A DNA stretch of 64,000 nt, taken from NCBI GenBank assembly GCA_018136815.1, contig CM030943.1:3265885-3329884 (forward strand), written 5' to 3'. Source of the DNA: Isochrysis galbana. Its lineage: Eukaryota > Haptophyta > Isochrysidales > Isochrysidaceae. Each line of letters opens with the position of its first letter. Within the stretch, counting starts at the first letter, position 1. The notes under the pieces are model-generated. The model was not told where the DNA came from, did not search any database, and saw only the letters and a program-made list of their open reading frames with translations. Of the stretch, positions 48,931 through 62,412 are shown piece after piece. Both the position numbers and the translations under genes were made by a program.

Positions 48931-49663
48931 CACGGAGGGCGCGGAAGTGTGGAAGGAGGCTTGTGGGAGGTGGTGGCAGGCGACTGGGGGTGGCTCAGGC
49001 GCGTGCTTGGCTTGTATTGACTCGTTGACTCGGGGTATAGACTCGGGAACTCGGGGGGGCTCGCTTGGGAACACGATGGGACTCGACGAAGTGGCTACAA
49101 AAACACTCACAAGAAACCCAAACCCCAACGACCTTGGGCTCAGAAAACTAACGTAAACACTCCGGAATCATACGATAAACAAACCCTCCCCGTGCGGCGA
49201 AGGCTGAGGTCGCGATCGCTCGTCATGCGCGAAGAAATACGGAAAGAGAGCGCCAAACTACGCAAACGAAGGGTTCGAACTATCGTTAAAGTGAAACTCG
49301 TCCGCTGAAGCCAACGCGGAGGGTCGAGGAGAGATCCAAAATCGCGCCGGGGGAAGAAGGCGATGTGCGGAGAGACCTTCTAGACAAGCAACGAGCAAGG
49401 GGCGACGAAACAAGACGCGAGACGCGAGGCGCGTGCCATTCGTTCTTCCTTTCTTTCACCGAAAACACGGCGAAACTAACGTTAAACATCGGTGCCCCCT
49501 CCGCGAGAATCGCGAAGAAGAACGGACGAGATGGAGGCAATCATCGAAGGAATCGCGAGAGGAATCGAAGCGAGGGGGGGGAAACAGCGCGCGGGGGGGG
49601 GGACGAACGACGGCCGGAGGAAACGAACCGCGCGCGGAGGAGAAGAACCTCGCGCGGGGGGGG
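48826..49663. repeat. 838-bp direct repeat, left copy
   Basis: Nearly identical to 50127-50966: both open CGAGGGCGCGCCGGCAGCTA and close in GAAGAACCTCGCGCGGGGG. The left copy extends further left by ~40 bases of family sequence (from 48786); the right one does not. The minus strand contains the gag-like N-terminus near the end of the unit. Confidence 0.93.
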
Positions 49664-50126
49664 CACTCTCGAACGTATTCCGATACAGAGGCGGACATGC
49701 CAGGCCAGTACACTCGAGTACGAAGTAGGGTAGACATCCTTGTCGCACCTGGGTGACCAAGGTGGTCATGGTAGGCGCGGAGGTACGTGTCACGAAGGGA
49801 CTCCGGAATGTATAAACGAAGAGGAGCCTCTTCCGCTTCTGAGGAGCGGCAGTAGAGTAGGCCATCGCGAAGGAGGAATCGGGAACTTTTCTTCGACGAG
49901 GAGCTAGAGTCAGGAACAGAGACCGGACCGGCGGTGATCGAAGATTGAGCTTTCGAAAGGATCGACTCGAATTCAGCAAGGATCGAGCTAGCGAGCTCGT
50001 CGGTAGAGAGCGCTTGACGCAATTCGTCGGCGTGAGGCACGCCCACATCGAGATACGAGGAGGTAATTGACTCCGAAGATTCCGATGCTTGACGAGTGAG
50101 CCTATCGTTTGCTTGTTGGCGCTTGC
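49664..50126 (-). pseudogene. Ty3/gypsy-type integrase zinc-binding fragment
   Basis: Minus-strand frame about 50100-49680. LFLRDGLLYCRSSE-like lead-in (RFLLRDGLLYCRS) is followed by LYIPESLRDTYLRAYHDHLG, HPGATRM, and RTRVYWPGM…YVREC. The His-x3-His pattern with the following Cys is the HHCC integrase zinc-binding domain of Ty3/gypsy polyproteins, together with the preceding linker. The frame is cut at the second Cys by the left 838-bp repeat, so the DDE core is missing. It sits exactly between the two repeats. Confidence 0.8.
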
Positions 50127-50966
50127 GAGGGCGCGCCGGCAGCTAGCGCGGAATGCGGTTCTTGCGGGGAGCTCATGGAGCTTTCCTCGGGGGTGGCTAC
50201 GGGCATGGTGATCGACGCACGACGCACGACGCACGGAGGGCGCGGAAGTGTGGAAGGAGGCTTGTGGGAGGTAGTGGCAGGCGACTGGGGGTGGCTCAGG
50301 CGCGTGCTTGGCTTGTATTGACTCGTTGACTCGGGGTATAGACTCGGGAACTCGGGGGGACTCGCTTGGGAACACGATGGGACTCGACGAAGTGGCTACA
50401 AAAACACTCACAAGAAACCCAAACCCCAACGACCTTGGGCTCGGAAAACTAACGTAAACACTCCGGAATCATACGATAAACAAACCCTCCCCGTGCGGCG
50501 AAGGCTGAGGTCGCGATCGCTCGTCATGCGCGAAGAAATACGGAAAGAGAGCGCCAAACTACGCAAACGAAGGGTTCGAACTATCGTTAAAGTGAAACTC
50601 GTCCGCTGAAGCCAACGCGGAGGGTCGAGGAGAGATCCAAAATCGCGCCGGGGGAAGAAGGCGATGTGCGGAGAGACCTTCTAGACAAGCAACGAGCAAG
50701 GGGCGACGAAACAAGACGCGAGACGCGAGGCGCGTGCCATTCGTTCTTCCTTTCTTTCACCGAAAACGCGGCGAAACTAACGTTAAACATCGGTGCCCCC
50801 TCCGCGAGAATCGCGAAGAAGAACGGACGAGATGGAGGCAATCATCGAAGGAATCGCGAGAGGAATCGAAGCGAGGGGGGGGGAAACAGCGCGCGGGGGG
50901 GGGGAACGAACGACGGCCGGAGGAAACGAACCGCGCGCGGAGGAGAAGAACCTCGCGCGGGGGGGG
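50127..50966. repeat. 838-bp direct repeat, right copy
   Basis: Second copy of the repeat at 48826-49663, with single-base differences and small changes in G-runs. Immediately beyond it (50967-51060) a ~55-bp unit (AACGGCCGGAGG…GAGGAAGAACCT.CCGCGGGGGG) repeats again, continuing a short minisatellite that begins at about 49590 in the left copy and 50890 in the right. Confidence 0.93.
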
Positions 50967-53066
50967 GAATAATATAACGGCCGGAGGCGACGGATGGCAC
51001 GCCGAGAGGAAGAACCTGCCGCGGGGGGGGCGAGGGACCGAGGGCACGGCGGGGCAGCGTGGGAGGGCGCGAGGCCAATCTCGGAGCGAGATCGCGTCCT
51101 TTCCCTCGCGGAGCGCAGAGAGACCCCCCACGAGATATCTTGGGACCGGAGAATGTTTTGGACGAATCTTCCTGCCGTCGGCCGAGGAGAGGCGGACGGA
51201 GAGAGAGAGAGAGAGAGTCTCGCAGAGCGACTGCAGAACGAGAAGTCGAAGTCATGCCGGTTTATTACCTTAAACGAGCCAACAATTATAGTAACAGCAA
51301 AAACAAAATTCGAATCGCAAATTTCGAGACCAAAATCTGCGAACCTGGACTTGAGACCCCCCACTGCGGGTCGCGTTGGCAGCGCGCGAAAGGGCGTCTG
51401 GAGCCCGACTTCAGATGCCGATAGCGAGCGTGATTTCGTCGCGGTCAGGTGGACCTTCGCGGCGAGTCTATCGGGAGTGCTTGTGAGGGCCCCAATCCAC
51501 CGGGCCCGGCGTCTCAGCTGCCCTGTGAGTCTGTCTGTGTGAATCTGCCCGCGAGTCGTTCAACGTCAATTTCTGTAGTCTTCAATATTTGTATACAAAA
51601 AATCGAATTTCGCGTTCGAAATCTTTTATTATTTATGCTAGGGGCCTATTAGATAGTGACCATATTAGCTGCCTGGGCCCAAAAAATACAGATCAGGGTG
51701 CTAATTTGACCTAGTTATGACAAGGTGAAGTCGTTGTCTTTAAGACTACCGGTAGTCAACCTACTTTTATAAGTGGGGGTCAATGGGGGCCTCGCGCCCC
51801 CCTCTTTCCATCGCGGACACCCCCCGGGGTGGGCCCGTACATTCAACCCCAGCCCCTGCCCTCTGGCAGGGGCAGGGCACTCATCAAATCAGCCCAGACC
51901 CCTAGTGGGCGCGGGCCGCGAGCCGCACTCCCAGGCCCGCATGGGCCTGCTCTCGTACTGACTCCCCCCCCCACCCCTGGTCGCCAGGCAGACAGGGGCC
52001 TCAGGGCGGCACCCAAGGCCAGCGAGGCGAGCGAGGGAGAGGCAGGGGGGGCCAGGGGCTGAGCCCCAGCCTCCACTGCCCCCTGAGCTGGCCCTGCTGG
52101 CCCTCTGGGCGCCCCTGAAGGACCTCTGAGAGCAGGCCATGGCGCGCCGCATGGCGACGCGCCGCAGGGACCGGGGCGGAAGAGAATGGAACGAGGGAGA
52201 GGGGGGATTTGCACCCCCCCCGATGGAGTGTGGTGAGAAACGAGCCCCGTTTGCGTTAGCAAACGGGCGAAGGGGGGCGGCTGGCGACAGGAGAGGCGAG
52301 AAGAAGGGAGTGGCTCAAGACGTCCCTGTGGCAGATATCGGGGGGCGCAGTCATTTATTTCTTCGAGGACCGCTCGCGGCGCGAGCTGTAAGGGCCGTTC
52401 TCCTTTTTTGACGAGAGGCTCCTCCCCCCCCCCCCGGTGCTTTTTCCCGGAGAGTCGGCCGGCGTCGACCGGACCGCCTCAATGGGTTTTCCCTCATTTT
52501 AACTTGTGGGGAGTTAGAATGGGAGCCGGGGGCCTGCGAGGGGGGAGATGTGGAAGGGTGCATAGGAGTATGTATTTGTGACAACAGCACGCGCCAAGGT
52601 GTACGGGCAGGTGCGCTGAGGGCTGTCGTGTTAGTACCGGGCTAGTGAGAGTAGTGGTACTAATGCTCAGATAGATTTGTTAAGACTACCGGTAGTCTTC
52701 GTTGCGCCCCTTCAACCGTACACCCATACCCGTACTATACAGCCAAATACCGATGTATTTGTATTTGGCCGCATTTGGCCTGCGGCCAAATACATATCCA
52801 ATACGTTCGAGACCTGCAACCCAGGACGCGCTTCAAATACAGCCAAATACATCTATGTATTTGATCTCTGGCCAAATACGGTAAATACGTGTATTTCCCA
52901 TCTAGGATGGGCCGTTCCAGAGCCGGCACTTGCTATTTTCTATTTTGGGGGATTGAAAGGGGATTCTGTTTCCGGACCATGGCAGAGACTCCTCCCGAGT
53001 CGACTCTCTCGTCGGCTCCGACGACCTCTCTCAGCCCGAAGCCCGTCGGTCCCCAGCCTCGCAGCT
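50967..53066. other. Gene-free region with palindromes
   Basis: The palindrome GACTACCGGTAGTC occurs at 51744-51757 and, extended to AAGACTACCGGTAGTCTT, at 52682-52699. Between them lies GC-rich sequence with low-complexity frames and no recognised gene. A hairpin is at 52761-52793. 52930-53066 reads openly (MAETPPESTLSSAPTT…) but stops at the MITE; it may be a short retroelement or gene start and is not supported. Confidence 0.55.
52761..52793. repeat. Perfect 13-bp stem hairpin
   Basis: GTATTTGGCCGCA, a 7-base loop TTTGGCC, then the exact complement. CAAATAC and GTATTTG words recur at least eight times between 52743 and 52900, so the hairpin is part of a local repeat cluster. Confidence 0.9.
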
Positions 53067-53068
53067 TA

Positions 53069-53335
53069 CAAGTAGGTGGTAAAAATAGTACGCGCGTTCC
53101 CTTTTTTAGGGGGGGTGAGTATGTAGTTGACGGGTGTTCATTGGCGCGCGCCGTGGGTTGGGTGTGTTCGCGGCGCAGCCGCGAGAGGTGTTGAGCGCCG
53201 CGCGAGGAAAATTGTCAGTGTTTTCCACAGTGTTCACTTTGGGGGTCAAGGGAGTAGTAGGTAGTTGACTATGTTCAAACGGTCAAAAAGTTTGAGTTGC
53301 GTTCGCGTTCGACTATTTTTTGTACCACCTACTTG
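53069..53335. mobile_element. MITE, copy B (TA target duplication)
   Basis: A 267-bp copy of the element at 20761-21036, about 93% identical by eye, with the same perfect 13-bp ends and TA on both sides (53067-53068, 53336-53337). It lacks a ~9-bp segment (GTGTACGCG) of copy A. It ends 61 bases before the ATG of the nuclease gene, so it lies in that gene's promoter or 5' leader. Confidence 0.93.
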
Positions 53336-53396
53336 TAGCCGCTGGTAGGTCTGTGTGCGTGCGAACCTACCTGTGCGGCCAGCTCTCGCGCGAGAG

Positions 53397-55009
53397 ATGG
53401 CCCCAGCCTCGAGCAGTGCCTCCACTGGCCAGAGATCTGGGCAGTTTGGGCCGGGTGACATCGAGTACTGCGTGTTAGCAGCACTCCAGCTCCAGCTCCA
53501 GCACCCGGAGAAGCCGGCGTTGTCCGTCGATCTTGAAGAGCTGAAGAAGCTCGCCTGTCGGTATGCTCTCTCGCTTCAAGCGTACACGCAGATCAAGCGC
53601 AGCGTGCTCGCGCAACACTGGCTCGCGCACGAGAAGTACATCGACGTCAGTGCGAATGGGAAGGTATGCCTGCTTCCACCAGCAGAAGAGATTGCGCGAG
53701 GCTGCTTCGACTTCCAACAGCTGTTGCAAAAGGCCATCTGTCAGTCCTTCGCCGCCAAGTCTGCGAGGCGCCACAGTTCGTGCACGAGCAACCTCAAGCC
53801 GACTCTGCTTGTAGATGAGAACGAGCACAAAGTTGAGGACATGATCACATGGTGTGTGGCGATCCCACTGCATGTGACACAGCGCATCTTGCGCAAGGCG
53901 CGGGCGCGACGGAAGCTTTGATCTGGTCCTTGTGATGCTTTTCCTCTCGCCCGCTATCGGATTGATGTTTCAGGTGGTGTGAAATTCTCGACATGCCATG
54001 CAAGATGCTCGAACTGCCCGTCGGGGATTACGCATGGCAGATCAAAGAGCCGGGCTCTAACGAGGCCCGATTCGTGCCCCTCATCGTCGAACGTAAGACT
54101 TGGCAGGATCTGCAAGATTCCCTCACAGAAGACAATCCCCGCATGCCACGCCAAGCCTACGCCATGGTCAAGCATTTTGGGGGGGAGTCGTGCAAGAGGA
54201 TCTTGCTCATCGAGGGAGCCGCTCCAAAGGAAACCGACAACCGGACGACAAAGGCGCTCATCAACTTTGGCGGAAATCTCACCAGCTTTCTGCAGGAGAT
54301 GCAGCGGCGTCATGACTTTCACCTCTTCTTTACGGCGAACGAGCTAGAATCTGCCTCGTTCCTTCTGCAGTTGTTCAAATGGGTGCTTGAACAATCTGAT
54401 GAATGGCTGCGTGGAGGACCACTCGTCTCTGCCGTTTGTAAGACGCTTTCGCCGCCCACTCCACAGCGGAAGCACGAGATGTTGCACGAAACGCATGGCA
54501 TGAGCTGGACTGACATGATGGATCCACATAAGCCCCTGCCTGTTTCTCACGAACGACAAGTCTTAGTCGTTAAGCACGATGTAAGAAAAGCTCACAGCCA
54601 AAGGCTAGGAGTTGGGGTGAAGGGGCTAAAGTCACTCTTCAAAGCCTTTCTTCACGATCGCCAGCACGACTCAAAATGTGTTCCGCATACAGCGATAGCG
54701 GCCCTTGAAAAGCATGTTGCTCTCTTGCAAGCACATGAGGCTTTCAGCCGACAAATAGACGTGCAGCTCAACCACTCAATCCATATTTGGGTCGATGGCA
54801 AGGCGGGGCAAAGCCCATCCAAGAGATCGCAAGTAGCGGGGAGCAAACGTCCGGCTTATATGCAGCAACAGACCACCTTACCAAGTGCAGGAAGACATGC
54901 CTTTTCGTACTCGGGGGCTGAGCGTGTCGTGAGACCACGACGAGTTGCTGAGCACGACCAATCCGGCACGCCGGAAAACAATCAAAACAACCGAATTGTC
55001 ATAGAGTGA
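53397..55009 (+). CDS. ERCC4/MUS81-type structure-specific nuclease
   Basis: Two exons, 53397-53851 and 53974-55009, joined in phase 2 (intron GTGTGT…TTTCAG); 496 residues. The nuclease domain spans ~138-290: LLVDENEHK (position of the usual VDxRE), LPVGDYAW (~167), VERKTWQDL (~190), which gives the XPF/MUS81 signature GDx(n)ERKx3D with all acidic residues present. IEGAAPKE and a FFTANELESASFLLQLFKWV segment follow, as in family members. The N-terminal ~135 residues and the C-terminal ~200 (no clear helix-hairpin-helix; a basic, low-complexity end) are not recognised. The family cleaves branched DNA in repair and recombination, usually with a partner subunit. Closest general match is MUS81-like; exact orthology not claimed. 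The Arg of VDxRE is Asn. A MITE sits 61 bases upstream. Confidence 0.78.
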
Positions 55010-55740
55010 GTAATAGCTTTGATTCACGCTCTCTCACAAGCCTTGATGTTCTGACACTCAAGTTGGCTAGCCAGACATCAATCGCACCCCTTCAGCCTTA
55101 GGCCTGTAGCACAAGCAACATCACTCCCTTCAAACCTTGACATCGGCATGCAGCCCACCACGACAAATAGTTCCGTCAAACTTTGTGTTGTCTCCGTCTT
55201 GGAAGTAGTGAATGCTTCTTGGCAGGTTTCACCTACCCTAGCTAGTCCCGTCTCTGACGTCTCACGTCTCCATGCGCGGAGTCGAGGATTATAGCGGAAC
55301 TCTTGGCGGTGTGTCCGCGGTGGCTCGTGTACCCCTCGTGGTCGGCATCCCGGGATCGTTGTACGCAAGCATCCTAATACCTAATCGTAACTCCTAGTCG
55401 CATGAACGTGGTAGCGTGGCCGAGCTTACTTAGGCCGAGCTGTCGCAACGAGGGGTGCCTCATCCGGCAAGGGCACATCGAGTGGCGGCGGACGGCGAGT
55501 CGACAGTTGGCGGTTGGCACGGTAGTACTGATGGCTACAGCTCCGCAGGCAGGGAGCACATGATCTTTGGCGGCTTGGGGTCAAACACTGACACTGACAT
55601 TGAGGGGCGTCCAATCAGGTGGTGACGGGCGGCGTGTGGGCTACGTTTCCTGTGGATTGAGGAATGTAATGCCCCTCGCTGCCGGGTGATTTGCTGTTCG
55701 AAAGGGGGGGGTGGGGGCGGGCGAGAGCGGCGGGCGTGTC
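55010..55740. other. Intergenic, no gene recognised
   Basis: Downstream of the nuclease stop. Short frames on the minus strand without domain. A G-run lies at 55705-55714. Confidence 0.45.
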
Positions 55741-55860
55741 GCATTCGCGAATCGACACTCGTTAGGCTTGCCGCTCTTCTCTTCGCCATTCGGCATTTAT
55801 CGTTATAATTCTCTCGTTCTCGTCCTCGGTCAAAAGCTTCGCTTGGACGCATGGGAAAGT
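55741..55860. repeat. Dispersed repeat, inverted copy of 36.2 kb
   Basis: GCATTCGCGAATCGACACTC…TTATCGTTATAATTCTCTCG…GCTTGGACGCATGG matches 36157-36267 in opposite orientation. The similarity ends where the leader hairpin would follow, so this is a stranded piece of that element's 5' region. Confidence 0.8.
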
Positions 55861-55980
55861 CGCAAGTCGCGTTCCGTCAAAAGAGGGCCAGGTTATTTGT
55901 TTTCTTTTTGGTATATACACAAGGCTCAATATTATAATTGTCAGGTTATTTGTTTTCATTTTGGTCTATTATACCCCCAG

Positions 55981-56490
55981 CTACGCGTGCTGAGTTTTCA
56001 TCTTCTTCGTCTTTTTCTCACATCCCTCTTCCTCGTCATTCTGCTGGCAGGCGACGGTGTCGCTTGGCTGATCTTGGGTGGCGAGGTCCGTGACGCGTGC
56101 GAGGGCGGCCTTCTTGTTCTCCATGTAGAGTTTGCCAGCTGCTCGGTGCACTTGCACCATGGGATTCGTTTCAGCCATGATATATTCCATGCAGAGGTAC
56201 GCGACGGCGGCCTCGTCTCCAATGTACTTGGTCTTGGGGAGCCTGTCGTACTCGTCGGAGTAGTCGCCAACGAGCATGAGGTTTGCCTTGCACCAACGGC
56301 CCATGTAAGGCTTGATGAGTGCCCACATCGACGGGTAGCGTTCCTTGGCCAGATCCACGCGGAAGTCTCCACATCCACGGCCCATGCCAGATGCTGTGAC
56401 GAGCAGCTTCGCCAGGATGGCGCCGCTCATGCCCTCCTCCATGTGTTCGCAGAACTTGAAGGCTGGGGCGCGGATCTCCTCGTAGGTCTA
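55981..56490 (-). pseudogene. Unrecognised ORF, possible last exon
   Basis: The frame runs from about 56490 (TYEEIRAPAFKFCEH…) through MEEGMSGAILAKLLVTASGM to a stop at 55981, about 170 codons with ordinary amino-acid composition, unlike the surrounding low-complexity frames. It includes YPSMWALIKPYMGRWCKANL and YIGDEAAVAYLCMEYIM and ends in a charged tail (DEEEGCEKKTKKMKTQHA). It begins just after an AG (AATAG), so it may be a 3' exon, or a captured gene fragment: repeats flank it on both sides. No function is proposed. Confidence 0.4.
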
Positions 56491-57515
56491 TTCTTAGAAC
56501 GTGCTCCCTCGCATGCAAGGGGGGGCGTCTCCGACACACTCTATTCATAGAGCGTGTCTCTCCTCCCGCCCCCCTTCCCCGGTTCCCTCGCATGCAGCTC
56601 CAGCCGGGATCCCTTCCTTCCTCTCCTCCCATGCAACCCCAGCGGTTCCTTTTGTTTCCTTGACCGACGAGGCTCGGAGTCCCGTGCGCCCGCTCCGCGC
56701 TTCGCCCCTCCAGCATCCGCCCCCCCCCCCTCGTTTCATTAGTCTCTCCCTTGTTCCTAGAGTTTCCCGTGTTCTTTTCCCCCGGTCGTTCTCCTCTCTT
56801 GTCCGTCTTTTGTTTCTGGCGCGCTCGCTCGGAAGCACCCTCTCCGTGTCTGTCCCCCGTGTGCTCCACCTCGTCCCGCTTGCTGCCATGCCCTTCGACC
56901 CCGCTCTCACGCCATGTAACAAGACTTGTGAAACCGCCTCTTCACCGCCATCGCGCTCTCCCTCTCCCTCCGCGCACCACATTGGCCAAGCCTCACCACA
57001 GCCACAGCCACAAGCAACTCACACATCCACAAGCACATTCACTCCATCACCACCTCACCAGTCACAGAACGGTCATCGAGCAGAGGGTCACAGACGGCTC
57101 GGACACCGGGATGACCGACAATCTCCCGAGAGAGGAACTGGAGCCTGGCAGAGGGAGGGCGCGAGGCGCTCCCCCATCCTGAACAAAGTATAAACTTAGT
57201 TGCAACCACCTATAAAGTTAGTTGACATTGCAACCAACTATCAAGTTAGTTGGAAATTCGAACCGAACACAACGACCAAATGTGCTACTACCACGCTCAC
57301 CCCACCCCTCCTCGAAAAAGCCCGCCTACCGTGCGCGCCACCATGATGGACGCCACATCCTTGTGGCCACAAGGGCACTCCCATGCGCGCCATCCGAGGC
57401 AGTCAGCCCACACGGCGGGAGCCCGCCACAAGCCGCCGGTGGCACGCACATCGAGCCGCGGCCGCCGCGACGGAGAGACAACGGGATCAGTAGCAACCCT
57501 GTAGCAGGGGGCACA
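56491..57515. other. Intergenic, no gene recognised
   Basis: CTCGCATGCA(A/G) words recur at 56511, 56589 and 56626. A plus-strand ATG at 56888 opens a ~100-codon Ser/Pro/His-rich frame (MPFDPALTPCNKTCETASS) that may be another gag-like start. 57188-57250 has three AA(A/G)TTAGTTG repeats. Confidence 0.45.
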
Positions 57516-60441
<2,926 letters not shown>

Positions 60442-60841
60442 CTCTCTCCACGGCCCCCCCTTCAACTCTCTCTCCCTCCTCTCCCTCTCGCTCTCTCTCT
60501 CGCGCTCTCTCTCTCGCTCTCTCCTCTCCTCTCCTCTCCTCTCAGCCAAGGCAACTCTCGTGACAGGAGGGTTTATCTTAGTATACGGGCCTCCCCTCCC
60601 TTCGATCTGTGGCGAAGCGATCCCCTCTCTCTCTCTCTCTCCCTCTCCCTCTCCCTCTCCCTCTCCCTCTTCTTTCTTTTCTCTCCCTTCTCTTCTCTCT
60701 TCTCCGCCTCTCATCTCCCTCTCCCTTCTCTCTCTCTCTCTCTCCCTCCCTCCCCCCCCTCTCTCTCTCCCTCTCCCTCTCTCTCTTCTTCCTCTTCTCT
60801 CCCTTCTCTTCTCTCTTCTCCCCCCTCTCCCTCTCCCTCTC

Positions 60842-60892
<51 letters not shown>

Positions 60893-60964
60893 GCGCGCGC
60901 GGCTTCCAGACAGTGGGGGGCGGGGGCGCCGTCTATTTCGGGATACTTTTGTAGAAGCTCACTT
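60442..60964. repeat. CT-rich tract upstream of Rpt2
   Basis: (CT)n, (CCCTCT)n and (TTCTCTCCC)n runs on the plus strand from 60470 to 60890. It ends in a short unique piece (60891-60964) that joins the LINE 3' T/A-tract. On the Rpt2 sense strand this is GA-rich. Confidence 0.88.
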
Positions 60965-61437
60965 TTGTAAAAAAAATCTTCTTAAAATTCCCCGCTACGC
61001 GTGCGGCGTGAGGCAGTGTGCTAGTGTTCCTCCCTACTACCCAACCTTAACCCCTGACAACCCCCTCCCCCTTTCCCAGTTCCCTCTTTATCGGAGAAGC
61101 TGGTTCCGGGGAGGCCGCGCGCGCTGCTTCGGCCGGGAGTTGGAGAGAAGGGGGCTGGAGACTGTGATTCGTCCTTTATGCTAGTGTTAATTCAAGTTGC
61201 CTTCCATTGTATATCGTGGGATCCTCATTGATATCCCCCTGCGGTTTCTTCCAAGACGCGGTATTAAGTGCCTTAGGTGATGTTACGGATGTCTAGACCT
61301 CTCGCCGCCTGCAGGAGGTCTTCCGATGTTCCTAGGTTGAAGTCCTTGTCCACCGTGTAGAGCGGACTTATCATTTTCTTAATGTGTTTGTTACTCGGGG
61401 CGTGTAGCCCCATATTCTCTCGTTGTTTTTTCAGCGC
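60965..61437 (-). mobile_element. LINE-type 3' fragment
   Basis: Matches 22884-23348 nearly base for base, in the same orientation. It encodes the last ~54 residues of the reverse transcriptase tail (LKKQRENMGLHAPSNKHIKK … GLDIRNIT) and the whole 3' region with its terminal A/T tract. It has only one copy of the ~80-bp terminal unit. It is 5'-truncated at about 61437, the usual outcome of target-primed insertion, and abuts the large inverted repeat. Confidence 0.88.
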
Positions 61438-62412
61438 TGCATGTGTCCTGCGTGCAGCGCGGCAAGAAGGCGACCAGCACGGCGCGGCTGTGCTCTGTGC
61501 ACAACCTGGAGGGCGATGGGGCGGCACAGGTGGCGGTAGATAATGGGGTGCTGGTGATGATGATGCGCAGTGCTGGTTGGCTGCGCGGGAGGCTGCTGGA
61601 GGCAGACGGGCAGACGTGGGAGGCCTCCTGGGAGTGACTGCTCCTCAAACGGCAGAATCGTTTGTGGGCAAGAAGGGCGGCAGGGAGAAGCGGTGGTGCA
61701 CACGCATGGGATGCGTGTAAGGCTGTGAATAGGTTTGGTACTCTGAGATCACTTCCAATGTTTCAGAATCGTACATATTGTCTATTTTTCCACCCTCCCA
61801 ACAGTATCCAAAAAAAGAATATGAGTACTCCGATCATTTTTACTAATGTGGGCATCCGGGGACGCAGGTAGCGGTAAATGAAAATGAAACATTGGAAGTG
61901 GTCTCAGAGTCTCATGACAAGATGCTACAACGCCCATTGCGCACACGGTCACTCACAGGACATGGAATTAAACTAGTTACACTTGCTCGACAGCCCTGCG
62001 CTTCTAATCGCTTGCGAACAGACTCCTTGAGAAAGCCCACCTCACACACCCCATACATGTCCTGAATCTGGGACTCCACAAACGGGGGAAGCTTGCTTCG
62101 GTGGCTTTTAACGTCCGGACTAGCCCCTCACGCATCCCATGCGTGTGCACCACCGCTTCTCCCTGCCGCCCTTCTTGCCCACAAACGATTCTGCCGTTTG
62201 AGGAGCAGTCACTCCCAGGAGGCCTCCCACGTCTGCCCGTCTGCCTCCAGCAGCCTCCCGCGCAGCCAACCAGCACTGCGCATCATCATCACCAGCACCC
62301 CTTTATCTACCGCCGCCTGTGCCGCCCCATCGCCCTCCAGGTTGTGCACAGAGCACAGCCGCGCCGTGCTGGTCGCCTTCTTGCCGCGCTGCACGCAGGA
62401 CACATGCAGCGC
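61434..62412. repeat. 283-bp inverted repeat with nested inverted repeat
   Basis: Arms 61434-61717 and 62131-62412 are inverted copies, about 97% identical by eye. Each encodes, outward to inward, SCVQRGKKATSTARLCSVHN … RLLEADGQTWEASWE then a stop. The ~413-bp spacer contains a second pair, 61740-61765 and 61885-61910 (26 bp, one mismatch, ACTCTGAGAYCACTTCCAAT), which itself looks like a ~171-bp inverted-repeat element. The peptide looks like real coding sequence but the family is not recognised; the right arm may be a genuine exon of a minus-strand gene starting near 62481. Confidence 0.88.

Noticed and set aside
48826-50966. Pair of LTRs
   Set aside because: The direct repeats contain gag-like coding sequence, lack TG…CA ends, and interrupt the integrase frame, so LTR status is not supported.
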